DNA from: Pseudomonas sp. NBRC 111124
Lineage (GTDB): Bacteria; Pseudomonadota; Gammaproteobacteria; Pseudomonadales; Pseudomonadaceae
Assembly (NCBI RefSeq): GCF_001320245.1
Contig: NZ_BCBA01000107.1
Span: 124,001 to 188,000 of the forward strand
Length of the DNA stretch: 64,000 bases
Reading direction: 5' to 3'
The position numbers were made by a program, and so were the translations under genes. The notes below the pieces were generated by a model. The model ran no database searches and was not told the origin of the DNA. It worked only from the letters and a program-made list of their open reading frames with translations. Of this stretch, positions 33,511 through 42,440 are shown in pieces. The first letter of the stretch is position 1, and the number at the start of each line of letters is the position of its first letter.

Positions 33511-34499
33511 AACTGTCGGTGATCGCGCCGGATATCTGCAGGATTGACCCCGAATGCGAGCTTGAAGTACTGGGCAAACCGCCCGGCATTGCTGAAGCCA
33601 TGGCGCAAGGCAACTTCCGCCACCGACCCGCCCTCCCCGCGCGCCAGCACCTCACGCGCCTGCTCCAGCCGCACCTGCCGCTGATAGCCGACGATCGACG
33701 TCCCGGCAAAGCGCCGAAAGCCATCCTGCAACGCCCGCAGGCTGACATTGACCAACCCCGCCAGCTCGCTGCCACTGACCGGCCTGGCCGGATACTCGCG
33801 CAGGTAGGCCATGGCCAGTTTCACATGACGCGGCGCAATCGCCGGCGCCGGGCGGCGCAACGCCTCGCTGTAGTTGTGCGGCCAGGTTTCGAGCAGCGCG
33901 TCGACCAGCATCTCCTGCAAACGCACTGGCAGTAGCAGGCCGGCGTTGATCAGCGGGTCGAACTCGGTCCCGGTTGCCAGTTCGAGCAAGGCCCGAATGC
34001 CCTGGAATGCGCAGTTGTTCAGGTCGACCTGCGGCGCAAAGCGAATCGGCGCAGGCAATGGTTGTTCGAGGAGGGACGAAAGCCGCTCGGCAAACGCCCC
34101 TCGGCGGATCGACATGCCGCACTGGGCGTGGCCCTCTGAGATGCGCACCGAACGGATGTCGAGCTTGTCCACTGCCAGGCCGACCTGGGCACCGCCGATC
34201 GACTCGCCACGGTGGTCGAAGATGATCTTGCCCGCAGTGGGCAGCACGAAGGTGATTTCGTCCTGCGGCGCCGGCAGGACGATGGTGAAGTCACCCTGAT
34301 ACTGCATGCGCCGTACGCTCATGCCGTCGAAGCGGCCGTAGACGCCACCAATGGCGACGCCCTCGCCCAGCGGCGGCATGTCGGCATACAGGTTGCCGTA
34401 CAGTTGCGTGAACAAGGCGGCGAACTCATCGCTGCGCATGTCGCTGGAGCGCAGCATGAACTGCTTGCGGGTCGTGCCGGGATACACCGTGTTGCACAC
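33462..34499 (-). CDS. AraC-family transcriptional regulator
   Basis: Regulator of up to 345 residues. It has an N-terminal cupin-like ligand domain (AraC-binding-like) with QGDFTIVLPAPQDEITFVLPTAGK, and a C-terminal AraC double helix-turn-helix (VSLRALQDGFRRFAGTSIVGYQRQVRLEQAREVL; SVAEVALRHGFSNAGRFAQYFKLAFGVNPADIRRDH). The layout resembles the CbdS/AntR/XylS-like group. The exact start is uncertain: GTG at 34499, ATG at 34457 or ATG at 34439. The last 16 or so residues (LCGPSRACPLPQG and before) are encoded by an adjacent REP element, so the original stop has been lost or displaced. Confidence 0.88.
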   Translation of the reverse strand: MCNTVYPGTTRKQFMLRSSDMRSDEFAALFTQLYGNLYADMPPLGEGVAIGGVYGRFDGMSVRRMQYQGDFTIVLPAPQDEITFVLPTAGKIIFDHRGESIGGAQVGLAVDKLDIRSVRISEGHAQCGMSIRRGAFAERLSSLLEQPLPAPIRFAPQVDLNNCAFQGIRALLELATGTEFDPLINAGLLLPVRLQEMLVDALLETWPHNYSEALRRPAPAIAPRHVKLAMAYLREYPARPVSGSELAGLVNVSLRALQDGFRRFAGTSIVGYQRQVRLEQAREVLARGEGGSVAEVALRHGFSNAGRFAQYFKLAFGVNPADIRRDHRQLGPLCGPSRACPLPQG

Positions 34500-34603
34500 C
34501 TTGTGCCACGAAAGGGGAACGGCACTTTATCAGCCGCTCATTACAGCCGCGTGACGCCCGCGCTCAACCCCGCCAGCAAAGCCCCCATGCCGATGGCCTC
34601 TCG

Positions 34604-36301
34604 CTAGCCGAGGTCCAGCGCGTTGGTCAGGTCACCCAGCAACGCCTGCCCACGAGCGGCCATTGCCTGGTCCCGCGCCTGCAGCCCCTCCAGCGCCTCC
34701 AGGTCGAACACCCGGGTGATCAGGCGCAGGATCGAGGTGGTGTCATAAACCGTGTGATCAACCGTGCCCTTGCGGGCAAACGGCGAAACCACCAATGCTG
34801 GGATCCGTGAACCTGGGCCGAAGCGGTCACCTTGGGGCGGCGCAACGTGGTCCCACCAACCGCCGTTCTCGTCGACGGTGATCACCACCACCATGTTCGA
34901 CCACTGCGGGCTTTCCATCAGGGTCTTGACGATGCGCTCGATGTGCCGGTCACCCGAGGCCACATCGGCGTAGCCGGCATGCAGGTTGAGGTTGCCCTGG
35001 GGCTTGTAGAATGTCACCGCCGGCAAGCGCCCGGCAGCCGCGTCGGCGAGGAAGCGGTTGGTACTCGGGTCCTCGCCAAGCCCGCCGTCGCGCAGGCGCT
35101 TGCGGCGCTCCTCGGGGTGTTCCGGCCCCTGCTGTGCAAAGTAGTTGAACGGCTGATGGTGGTACTGGAAGTTGGGGATCTTGGGGATGCTGCCAGCGTC
35201 CTTGAACGCATCCAGCGTGGCCTGCCAGGCACCGGCGTACCAGGCCCAGTCGACATTACGCTTGGCCAACTTGTCGCCGATATGCTCGTGGGTCTGCGGC
35301 ACCAGCACGTTGGGCAGATCGGGTTTGGAATAGTCCGGGCGGGCCGGGTCACGCAGCCAGGTCGGCCAGTACGGTGGGGCCAGCGTGTTGACCGTGTAGC
35401 CATCCGGGGTGATGGCGCTGGGGCCGAACTGCGGCGGACCGTCGTGGGCCTTGTTCGGCGAGCCGGCCAGGGGCTTGAGGCGGATGTCCAGCGGGTCGTC
35501 GCTCTGGAGCTGGGCAATCTGACTGCGCGCAGGCGAACTGCCTGCATCCGGATAGAACGGCGCACGCCCGGCGATCAGGTACTGGTGGTTGAGGAACGAG
35601 CCACCAAAGGCCGCCTGGAAGAAGTTGTCGCACAGCACGAACTGCCGGGCCAGGTCCCATAAGCGCAGGTTGTAACGGGTTTGCGGGTAGTAGCCCATGG
35701 TCAGCCCACCGGCATCGGACCAGGCGGCAAAGCCGTCATTCTTGCCGCCGTTGATCTGCAGCTGGTTCTGGTAGAACACATGCCACAGGTCGCGGGTCAC
35801 CAGGCCCAGCGGCAGGTCTTCTCCTTTGGGGCCTTTGAGGGGAAACGGTGCGTTGGGTAGCCCGGTCTGGAATGCGACGTCCTTTTCGTAGGTCGTGCCG
35901 TCGACAGTCTGGGGGCCGACCTGCAAGGTGCCACCGAAAATCGGTGGCAGCGTGTCGAACAGCACACCGTCACGGTCGCGCTGGGCGTAGGCGTCTTTGC
36001 TCAGCTGGGCGAGCGGGCTCTGCAGCCCGGGGAAATCGGCGAACAAGTTGTTGAAGCTGCGGTTCTCGGCGTAGATCACCACCACGGTCTTGACCTTCTC
36101 GCGCAGCGCCCGGTCCAGCGCGGCGCCAGTGGGCTGCTGGCGGACAGGGTTGGCCGGACTGCTGTTGGCAGGGCTGCAGCCGGCCAGGCTGGCACCCGCG
36201 CCCAACAGCGCCAGGCCACCCAGGAACCCACGCCGTGTGGGGCCGCGGGTGGGTTCTTCGTCATGCTCAGCTTCGATGTCTTGACCGGGTGCTTCGTGCA
36301 T
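34604..36301 (-). CDS. Tat-exported acid phosphatase/phosphoesterase (AcpA/PLC family)
   Basis: Exported phosphoesterase of 565 residues in the phospholipase C/AcpA superfamily. The twin-arginine signal is PTRRGFLGGLALLGAG (about 22-37), ending in a lipobox LAGC, so it may be a Tat-dependent lipoprotein. The nucleophile region reads TVVVIYAENRSFNNLF (about 72-87). Metal-binding segments include FYKPQGNLNLHAGY and TVDENGGWWDHVAPPQGDRFGPGSRIPALVVSPFARKGTVDHTVYDT near the C terminus. It would release phosphate from phospholipids or phosphomonoesters in the periplasm, which would fit phosphate scavenging. No Pho box was identified by eye. Confidence 0.87.
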   Translation of the reverse strand: MHEAPGQDIEAEHDEEPTRGPTRRGFLGGLALLGAGASLAGCSPANSSPANPVRQQPTGAALDRALREKVKTVVVIYAENRSFNNLFADFPGLQSPLAQLSKDAYAQRDRDGVLFDTLPPIFGGTLQVGPQTVDGTTYEKDVAFQTGLPNAPFPLKGPKGEDLPLGLVTRDLWHVFYQNQLQINGGKNDGFAAWSDAGGLTMGYYPQTRYNLRLWDLARQFVLCDNFFQAAFGGSFLNHQYLIAGRAPFYPDAGSSPARSQIAQLQSDDPLDIRLKPLAGSPNKAHDGPPQFGPSAITPDGYTVNTLAPPYWPTWLRDPARPDYSKPDLPNVLVPQTHEHIGDKLAKRNVDWAWYAGAWQATLDAFKDAGSIPKIPNFQYHHQPFNYFAQQGPEHPEERRKRLRDGGLGEDPSTNRFLADAAAGRLPAVTFYKPQGNLNLHAGYADVASGDRHIERIVKTLMESPQWSNMVVVITVDENGGWWDHVAPPQGDRFGPGSRIPALVVSPFARKGTVDHTVYDTTSILRLITRVFDLEALEGLQARDQAMAARGQALLGDLTNALDLG

Positions 36302-36439
36302 CGCCTGCTCCGTAACGCTTGGAAATTTGTGTCGAGGCAGGCTAGCGGTGGGTCATGACAGTTTTGTGTCCAGTCACCCTACCGACTTCAATTGCGCGCG
36401 CACTTCCCTACGCGCTAGCAGGGTCGCGCAGTACCAGCG

Positions 36440-37156
36440 CTATCGGGTTCTCCTGAGTTTTTCTGCCTTCAAGCGCCGATACAAAGCCATCACCGGCCGC
36501 AGCATGGCCACCCGGTCAAAGATCGACAGGGCATGCAGGTCGGTGCGCGAAGGCCGCTGGTAACCCAGGTTCCAGGTGAAGTAGTAGGCCTGGATGTTCT
36601 TGTCGGTGTGGATCAGCGTGTTGAGGGCCGCGTCGTAGTGCATCGGCCCGCCGTCCGGGTGCCCGGGCGGGCGCTGCAGGATTTGCGCAAGAAAGTCCCG
36701 CAGCTTGCCCACGCTCTTGCCGTTCACCGCGTAGAAATGCGCCAGGTGAATGGGCCGGTCAACCAGCGCCCAACGGGGTGTGCCCGAGTCGCCTTCGCAT
36801 GAATGCCCCAGGTAGGCAATGTCCCAGTCCAAGCCTTGCAGGGCTTCAATAGCTTTTTTGCCGAATGGGCCAATGCGCCTGGAAAACTGGATGTCGTCTT
36901 CCATGATCAGAATGTTTTTCACATTCAGGTGCATGGCTTCTTCCAGTATCTGCATGTGGCTCATGAAGCAGCCGCGCACGCCAGCACTGGGGAAACCCTC
37001 CTGCGCGGCGGGCGTCACAGCCGGGAAAAAGCCGATTTTTTGCTCATCGATCTGAAAGCCGTTACGTGCGAATTCGGCTTCGGTTTCTAGGCGGCGGTCC
37101 GTTCTGGACGGGATATTGATGATTCGAGTCCGATCAAAATAGTCGATCACATTCAT
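36440..37156 (-). CDS. Glycosyltransferase family 25
   Basis: Cytoplasmic glycosyltransferase of 238 residues of the LOS/LPS type. RIINIPSRTDRRLETEAEF is the GT25 start, GVRGCFMSHMQILEEAMHLNVKNILIMEDDIQF contains the conserved SH..IL and the acidic EDD metal motif (about residues 86-88), and the C-terminal HYDAALNTL is typical of the family. It follows the flippase gene by 24 bp on the same strand, so the two are co-transcribed. Together they suggest modification and export of a lipid-linked sugar for LPS or another glycan. The acceptor is unknown. Confidence 0.85.
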   Translation of the reverse strand: MNVIDYFDRTRIINIPSRTDRRLETEAEFARNGFQIDEQKIGFFPAVTPAAQEGFPSAGVRGCFMSHMQILEEAMHLNVKNILIMEDDIQFSRRIGPFGKKAIEALQGLDWDIAYLGHSCEGDSGTPRWALVDRPIHLAHFYAVNGKSVGKLRDFLAQILQRPPGHPDGGPMHYDAALNTLIHTDKNIQAYYFTWNLGYQRPSRTDLHALSIFDRVAMLRPVMALYRRLKAEKLRRTR

Positions 37157-37180
37157 CGTTCAGGTCCTTGGAACAGCCGG

Positions 37181-38554
37181 TCAGAAGGCGAACAGATGGC
37201 TGATGAACTGGCCACACAGGGCGCCAAACAACATGACTGGCAGCACCAGCAGTTCACGCTTTATGCTCAGCATGCCCAGCTGGTGGCTGACCTTGAAGAC
37301 CAGAAACAGCGTGAAGAACGTATGCAGGGCCACTCCCCACAGCGCGTAGGTCACCCCGCCGATGGCCAGCAGCAACGGCATCAGGGTGAACAACGCAACC
37401 ACCCGGATGATGTTGTCCATGGCCATGTACTTGGTCAGCCCCAGGGCCATCCATATCTGTTGCGTCAGGCCATAGCGCAAGGTGAACAGCGACAGCGACA
37501 GGATCGCCATCATCTGCCCGGCGTCCTGATAGCGAGCGTCATACAGCCAATGAATGATCAGCGGGCTGGCGGTGAACAGGAAGCCGCAGGTGAACAGGGT
37601 CAGCACATCGAAGATCAGCCTGAAGCGGAAATACAGATGGCGCAGGCGATCCATGTCACCCGTCCTGGCCGCCTCGCTGAAGGCCGGCAAGGCCACTGCC
37701 CCGGCCAGCCGCTGCAGGCTGAGCTGGAAAGCGGCCAGAATGCCCACGGCAATCGAATACACCCCCAGCTGCGCCACCGTCATGCTGCCGCCGAACCAGA
37801 TGCGGTCGCCCTGCATGGCCAGCACGCCAACCGCTGAAGACAGGAACACCCAACGGCCGTAATTGACGATCTCGCGCAGCGCTGCGGGGTCCCATTGCGG
37901 GCGGTCCCGGTGTCCCGGGAACATCACATGGCTGAGGACTGTGGTGACCAGGGTGCTGACCAGGCCTGCCGCCACCAGCGCCCAGATGGAACGGGTGAGA
38001 TAACCGATCACCAGCATCACCACCAGGCCGGCAATTTGCGAAATGAGCTCGATCAGCACGACTTTCTTCTGCTGGAAAGTACGGATGGCTACGTCGATCT
38101 TGGTCGACTGGAAAGCGAAGATGATCGCAAAGAAGCCGGTGACAGCCAGCACTGCCGGCAGCTCCGGGGCGGCGTAGGTGGAATGCGCCGGCCACATGCC
38201 GAAGTACTGGGACACCCAGGAGGCCAGCGCCACCAGCTGCATCACCACGAACAGCCCAAGGCCGCGAATGATCTGCAGCGACCAGATCGTGTTGAGGAAC
38301 AGCGGCTCGTCGCCACGCGGACTTTGAATGATGTTCTGGCGCAGGCCCACGTCGGACAGCAGCAGCAGCAGCACCGACACTGTGGTGGCGATGGCCATGA
38401 GGCCGAACATCTCTGGCAGGAGCAAGCGGGTGATGATCAGGTTGCCGCCCAGGCGAATGACCTGGGAAGCCACGATGGAGCCGATATTCAGTGCCCCAGC
38501 CAACAACACGCGTTTGCGAAGACTTTGCGAGGACGACAGATCGATCGTAGACAT
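37181..38554 (-). CDS. Wzx-type oligosaccharide flippase
   Basis: Polytopic inner-membrane protein of 457 residues with 12-14 hydrophobic helices, of the polysaccharide_synt/MOP superfamily. The N terminus AGALNIGSIVASQVIRLGGNLIITRLLLPEMFGLMAIATTVSVLLLLLSDVGLRQNIIQ is characteristic of lipid-linked sugar flippases. The ATG at 38552-38554 is preferred over one three codons upstream. It is the first gene of a pair with the GT25 gene. No O-antigen polymerase is nearby, so it may serve a small glycan or depend on other loci. Confidence 0.85.
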   Translation of the reverse strand: MSTIDLSSSQSLRKRVLLAGALNIGSIVASQVIRLGGNLIITRLLLPEMFGLMAIATTVSVLLLLLSDVGLRQNIIQSPRGDEPLFLNTIWSLQIIRGLGLFVVMQLVALASWVSQYFGMWPAHSTYAAPELPAVLAVTGFFAIIFAFQSTKIDVAIRTFQQKKVVLIELISQIAGLVVMLVIGYLTRSIWALVAAGLVSTLVTTVLSHVMFPGHRDRPQWDPAALREIVNYGRWVFLSSAVGVLAMQGDRIWFGGSMTVAQLGVYSIAVGILAAFQLSLQRLAGAVALPAFSEAARTGDMDRLRHLYFRFRLIFDVLTLFTCGFLFTASPLIIHWLYDARYQDAGQMMAILSLSLFTLRYGLTQQIWMALGLTKYMAMDNIIRVVALFTLMPLLLAIGGVTYALWGVALHTFFTLFLVFKVSHQLGMLSIKRELLVLPVMLFGALCGQFISHLFAF

Positions 38555-38723
38555 GGCACCCACTGACCCGGTTTTTAAGACGTTACTATAGTCTCAATCT
38601 GCCATGTTGCTATGGCGCCTGGGTGCATGGCGGCACACCTGTCGGCTCACAGAGGGCAAGAGAATCTTTGGGAAATGGGTTACAAGGAAGGGGAAAAATC
38701 TGAATTTTCGTAGTAGCCAGAAA

Positions 38724-38750
38724 CGAAAAAAGACCCCGAAGGGTCTTCTT
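38724..38750 (-). terminator. Terminator of tRNA-Gly
   Basis: AGACCC (38731-38736), loop CGAA, GGGTCT (38741-38746). On the minus strand the stem is followed by six T (38730-38725). It lies 40 bp downstream of the tRNA. Confidence 0.85.
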
Positions 38751-38785
38751 TCTTGCCCTATCGAAATACTTCGATAAAGCCAATT

Positions 38786-38861
<76 letters not shown>

Positions 38862-38924
38862 GTCGTGATGGGTGCCATTCTAGCGATATCTGAAACGGCG
38901 TCAACCCCTTGATTCAAAAAACTT

Positions 38925-39485
38925 TTATTTTTGTTCCGAGCCTTCGCGCAGGTGCGGCCAGGCGGCCACCAGGTAGTGCACCATCGACCACAGGGTCAGC
39001 GCAGCCGCCACCAGCAACAGGCCGTAGCCCAGCACCACCCAGAAGCTCACCACCGGCGGGTTGGCCAGCAGAATCACCAGCGCCAGCATCTGAGCTGCTG
39101 TCTTCCACTTGCCGAGGTTGGACACTGCCACGTGCGCCCTCGCCCCCAGTTCGGCCATCCACTCGCGCAGCGCCGACACGACGATTTCGCGGCCGATGAT
39201 TACCGCCGCCGGCAGGGTCAGCCAGAAGTTCGCGTGCACCTGCACCAGCAGCACCAAGGCCACGGCCACCATCAGCTTGTCAGCCACCGGGTCGAGGAAG
39301 GCGCCGAAGGGTGTGCTCTGCTGCAGCCGACGCGCCAGGTAGCCGTCCAGCCAGTCAGTGGCGGCGGCGATGGCGAATACCGTGCTGGCGGCCATGTAGC
39401 TCCAGTGGTAGGGCACATAGAACAGCAGGATGAAGATCGGAATGAGCAGGACGCGTAGAACGGTGAGCAGGTTTGGAATATTCAT
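38925..39485 (-). CDS. pgsA: CDP-diacylglycerol--glycerol-3-phosphate 3-phosphatidyltransferase
   Basis: Inner-membrane enzyme of 186 residues that makes phosphatidylglycerophosphate, the committed step to phosphatidylglycerol and cardiolipin. The CDP-alcohol phosphotransferase motif D-G-x2-A-R-x8-G-x3-D-x3-D is visible as DGYLARRLQQSTPFGAFLDPVADK (about 48-71). Five or six hydrophobic helices are present, and the N terminus MNIPNLLTVLRVLLIPIF is typical. It is the last protein gene of the gacA-uvrC-pgsA block, followed by tRNA-Gly, an arrangement shared by Pseudomonas. Confidence 0.97.
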   Translation of the reverse strand: MNIPNLLTVLRVLLIPIFILLFYVPYHWSYMAASTVFAIAAATDWLDGYLARRLQQSTPFGAFLDPVADKLMVAVALVLLVQVHANFWLTLPAAVIIGREIVVSALREWMAELGARAHVAVSNLGKWKTAAQMLALVILLANPPVVSFWVVLGYGLLLVAAALTLWSMVHYLVAAWPHLREGSEQK

Positions 39486-39518
39486 CGGTACGACTGGCTG
39501 CGGGTTGAGCCCGGCATT

Positions 39519-41342
39519 CTACTCGCTATGCAGGCTGGCATAAATCGACTCGGCAAGCTTTTTACTGATGCCGGGGGCTTTGGCGATCTCATCGATGCTG
39601 GCGCGGTTGAGCTCCTGCAGGCCGCCGAAATGTTTCAGCAGGTCGCGGCGGCGCTTGGGCCCTACCCCGGCAACGTCTTCCAGGCTCGAGGTGCGGCGGG
39701 CCTTGCCACGTCGGGCACGGTGGCCGGTGATGGCAAAACGGTGGGCTTCATCGCGTATCTGCTGAATCAGGTGCAGCGCCGGGTTGTCGCCCTTGAGGGT
39801 GAACTCGTGGGCCACATCGTTGAGGTACAGGGTCTCGAAGCCGGCCTTGCGGGTCACACCCTTGGCCACGCCAAGCAGGGTCAGGTCGGTGAAGGCCAAC
39901 TCCTGCATCACTTCGCGGGCCATGTTCAATTGGCCCTTGCCGCCGTCCACCAGCAGCACATCGGGCAACTTGCCCTCGCCGTCCTTGATCCGCCCATAAC
40001 GACGGGTCAGGGCTTGGTGCATGGCGGCATAGTCGTCGCCAGCGGTGACGCCTTCGATGTTGAAGCGGCGGTAATCCGACTTGATCGGGCCCTCCGGGCC
40101 GAACACCACGCAGCTGGCGACCGTGGCTTCGCCGCTGGAGTGGCTGATGTCATAGCATTCCAGGCGCTGCGGCACTTCGTCCAGGCCGAGCACTTCGGCC
40201 AGGGCCTCGAAGCGCGCCGCCATGTGCTGGCGGTTGGCCAGGCGGGCATTGAGTGCCTGCTCGGCATTGGTCACCGCCAGCTGCTGCCAGCGCGCACGGG
40301 TGCCGCGCACGCGGTGGCTGATGGTCAGCTCGCGACCGCGCAACGTCTGCACGGCTTCGGTGATGGCCTCGAAGTCTTCGTGCACTACGTTGACGATCAA
40401 CTCGCCAGGCAGTTCACGCTCGGCATTGCCCAGGTAGTACTGCGACAGGAACGCGGCCATGACTTCGGCCACCTCCTCCTCGATGCCCACCTGCGGGAAA
40501 AAGTTCTTGCTGCCCAGCACCCGACCGCCGCGCACGCTGATCAGATGCACGCAGGCACCGCCCGGGTTGACGAAGGCAGCCACCACATCGACGTCGCCGG
40601 AGCCGCCTTCGATGTATTGCTGATCCTGAACCCGGCGCAACAGGGCAATCTGGTCGCGCAATTCGGCGGCCTTTTCGAAATTGAGGGCCATGGCGGCCTT
40701 TTCCATTTCTTCGTTGAGCTCGTTGCCCAACTGCTGGCTGCGGCCCTCAAGGAACATCACCGAATGGCGCACATCCTCGGCATATTCCTCGGGCGTGACC
40801 AGGTTGGTGCATGGACCTTTGCAGCGCTTGATCTGGTACTGCAGGCACGGGCGGGTGCGGTTGGCGAAATAGCTGTCTTCGCACTGGCGCACTGAAAAGG
40901 CTTTCTGCAACAGGCTGAGGCTCTCGCGAATGGCGCCAGCACTGGGGTATGGCCCGAAATAGCGCCCCTTGGCTTTCTTCGCCCCACGGTGGATGCCCAA
41001 GCGAGGGAATTCGCCGTCCGACAGGAATACGTACGGGTAGGATTTATCGTCGCGCAACAGAATGTTGTACGGCGGCCGCCACTGCTTGATGAGGTTCTGC
41101 TCAAGCAGCAACGCCTCGGTCTCATTGGCGGTGATGGTGGTTTCGACCTGGGCGATGCGCCCCACCAGCGCGGCGGTTTTCGGCGCCAGGCCGGTCTTGC
41201 GAAAATAACTGGCCAGGCGCTTCTTGAGGTTCTTGGCCTTGCCCACATAGAGCAGCCGCGCCTCGGCGTCGAACATCCGGTATACGCCTGGCCGACCGCT
41301 GCAGGTCGCCAGGAAGGCGCTGGCATCAAAGACTTGTGACAT
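39519..41342 (-). CDS. uvrC: Excinuclease ABC subunit C
   Basis: Nucleotide excision repair nuclease of 607 residues that makes both incisions around damage marked by UvrAB. The GIY-YIG domain is at the N terminus (PGVYRMFDAEARLLYVGKAKNLKKRLASYF). A central UVR (UvrB-binding) motif lies near 200-235, the RNase H-like second nuclease domain in the C-terminal half (CYDISHSSGEATVASCVVFGPEGP, LLVDGGKGQLN), and paired helix-hairpin-helix motifs at the end (LEDVAGVGPKRRRDLLKHFGG). It starts 6 bp after gacA, so the two are co-transcribed, as in other pseudomonads and as uvrY-uvrC in E. coli. Confidence 0.98.
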   Translation of the reverse strand: MSQVFDASAFLATCSGRPGVYRMFDAEARLLYVGKAKNLKKRLASYFRKTGLAPKTAALVGRIAQVETTITANETEALLLEQNLIKQWRPPYNILLRDDKSYPYVFLSDGEFPRLGIHRGAKKAKGRYFGPYPSAGAIRESLSLLQKAFSVRQCEDSYFANRTRPCLQYQIKRCKGPCTNLVTPEEYAEDVRHSVMFLEGRSQQLGNELNEEMEKAAMALNFEKAAELRDQIALLRRVQDQQYIEGGSGDVDVVAAFVNPGGACVHLISVRGGRVLGSKNFFPQVGIEEEVAEVMAAFLSQYYLGNAERELPGELIVNVVHEDFEAITEAVQTLRGRELTISHRVRGTRARWQQLAVTNAEQALNARLANRQHMAARFEALAEVLGLDEVPQRLECYDISHSSGEATVASCVVFGPEGPIKSDYRRFNIEGVTAGDDYAAMHQALTRRYGRIKDGEGKLPDVLLVDGGKGQLNMAREVMQELAFTDLTLLGVAKGVTRKAGFETLYLNDVAHEFTLKGDNPALHLIQQIRDEAHRFAITGHRARRGKARRTSSLEDVAGVGPKRRRDLLKHFGGLQELNRASIDEIAKAPGISKKLAESIYASLHSE

Positions 41343-41348
41343 GAGGGT

Positions 41349-41987
41349 TTACAGGCTTGCGTCAACCATACCGTGGCGAACGGCCAGCAACGTCAGTTCG
41401 ACGTCGCTGGTGACCGAGAGTTTTTCGAAGATCCGATAACGGTAAGTATTGACGGTCTTGGGCGACAGGCACAACTTGTCGGAGATGATCTGCACTTTCT
41501 GGCAGCCTACGATCATCAGGGCGATCTGGATTTCCCGCTCCGACAACGCATCGAACGGCGAGCCCTGGGGCTGGAACGATTTGAGCGCCAGCTGCTGGGC
41601 GATCTGCGGGCTGATGTAGCGCTGCCCGGCAAAGGCCAGGCGGATGGCCTGGACCATTTCGTCCAACCCTGCGCCCTTGGTCAGGTAACCCGCGGCGCCC
41701 GCCTGCATCAAGCGGGTGGGGAACGGGTCTTCTTCACATACGGTTACAGCCACCACCTTGATGTCGGGGTGGCTGCGCAACAGTTTGCGGGTGGCTTCCA
41801 GACCGCCGATTCCAGGCATCTTCACGTCCATCAGCACGACGTCTGGCTTCAGTTCCCGGGCGAGCTTGAGCGCCGATTCGCCCGAATCCGCCTCACCCAC
41901 CACCTGCAGGCCATCGATATCGGCCAGCATGCGAGTAATTCCGGTTCGAACCAGATCGTGATCGTCGACCACTAGGACCCTAATCAA
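41349..41987 (-). CDS. gacA: Response regulator GacA
   Basis: Two-component regulator of 212 residues that, with sensor GacS, turns on small RNAs (RsmY/Z/X) which sequester Rsm/CsrA proteins. It thereby controls secondary metabolism, motility and exopolysaccharides. The receiver domain has VDDHDLVRTG and phospho-acceptor Asp54 in LMDVKMPG. The C-terminal LuxR-type helix-turn-helix reads LSEREIQIALMIVGCQKVQIISDKLCLSPKTVNTYRYRIFEKL. The start is a TTG (41985-41987) with GAGGTG upstream, the usual start of Pseudomonas gacA. First gene of gacA-uvrC-pgsA. Confidence 0.97.
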   Translation of the reverse strand: MIRVLVVDDHDLVRTGITRMLADIDGLQVVGEADSGESALKLARELKPDVVLMDVKMPGIGGLEATRKLLRSHPDIKVVAVTVCEEDPFPTRLMQAGAAGYLTKGAGLDEMVQAIRLAFAGQRYISPQIAQQLALKSFQPQGSPFDALSEREIQIALMIVGCQKVQIISDKLCLSPKTVNTYRYRIFEKLSVTSDVELTLLAVRHGMVDASL

Positions 41988-42050
41988 GCAGACACCTCGT
42001 CAACAGGGCGATTGGATCCCGCCACCTTAACAAAATTTTTCATGGCGGAC

Positions 42051-42440
42051 CTAGCGTAAAACTTCCTTCAGAAACGTCTGACGCTCAGGACGCGCCTGCC
42101 GCCCCCACTCACCACCGCTACCCTCACCCGCCAGGCGCCCCAGCAGATGCCACAACGCCGCCTTGTCGGCCGCCGGCAAGCGCCGAAACGCGCCAAGCAG
42201 ACCGCTTTCATCCGCCGTCAGGCTTTCCAGCGGTGCCGGCGTGCGCTCACCGCTAAGCACGTACAGCGCATCCACGCCCCGGGTCGCCAGCGCCGCCAGG
42301 TAATCCGCCCGAGGGGTGCGCTCACCGCTTTCGTACTTACCCTGGGCATTAGGCTCGACACCGCCGATGTCACCGAATACCCGCTGGGTCATGCCCAGCC
42401 GCTCACGCTCTTCGCGCAGACGTGGCCCGAGTCCTTTCAT
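42051..42440 (-). CDS. XRE-family helix-turn-helix regulator
   Basis: Protein of 129 residues with a Cro/CI DNA-binding domain at the N terminus (LGPRLREERERLGMTQRVFGDIGGVEPNAQGKYESGERTPRADYLAALATRGVDALYVLSGERT). The C-terminal half is short, helical and of unknown role (LLGAFRRLPAADKAALWHLLGRL). This type is common near Pseudomonas gacA and in cryptic prophage remnants, but no phage genes are present here. It is divergent from the algD-like operon across a 529-bp AT-rich gap and could regulate it, which is a guess based on position. Confidence 0.85.
   Translation of the reverse strand: MKGLGPRLREERERLGMTQRVFGDIGGVEPNAQGKYESGERTPRADYLAALATRGVDALYVLSGERTPAPLESLTADESGLLGAFRRLPAADKAALWHLLGRLAGEGSGGEWGRQARPERQTFLKEVLR

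Noticed and set aside
42051..42440. Prophage start (CI-like repressor)
   Set aside because: No integrase, excisionase or structural phage genes nearby. A lone XRE gene next to gacA is common in pseudomonads.
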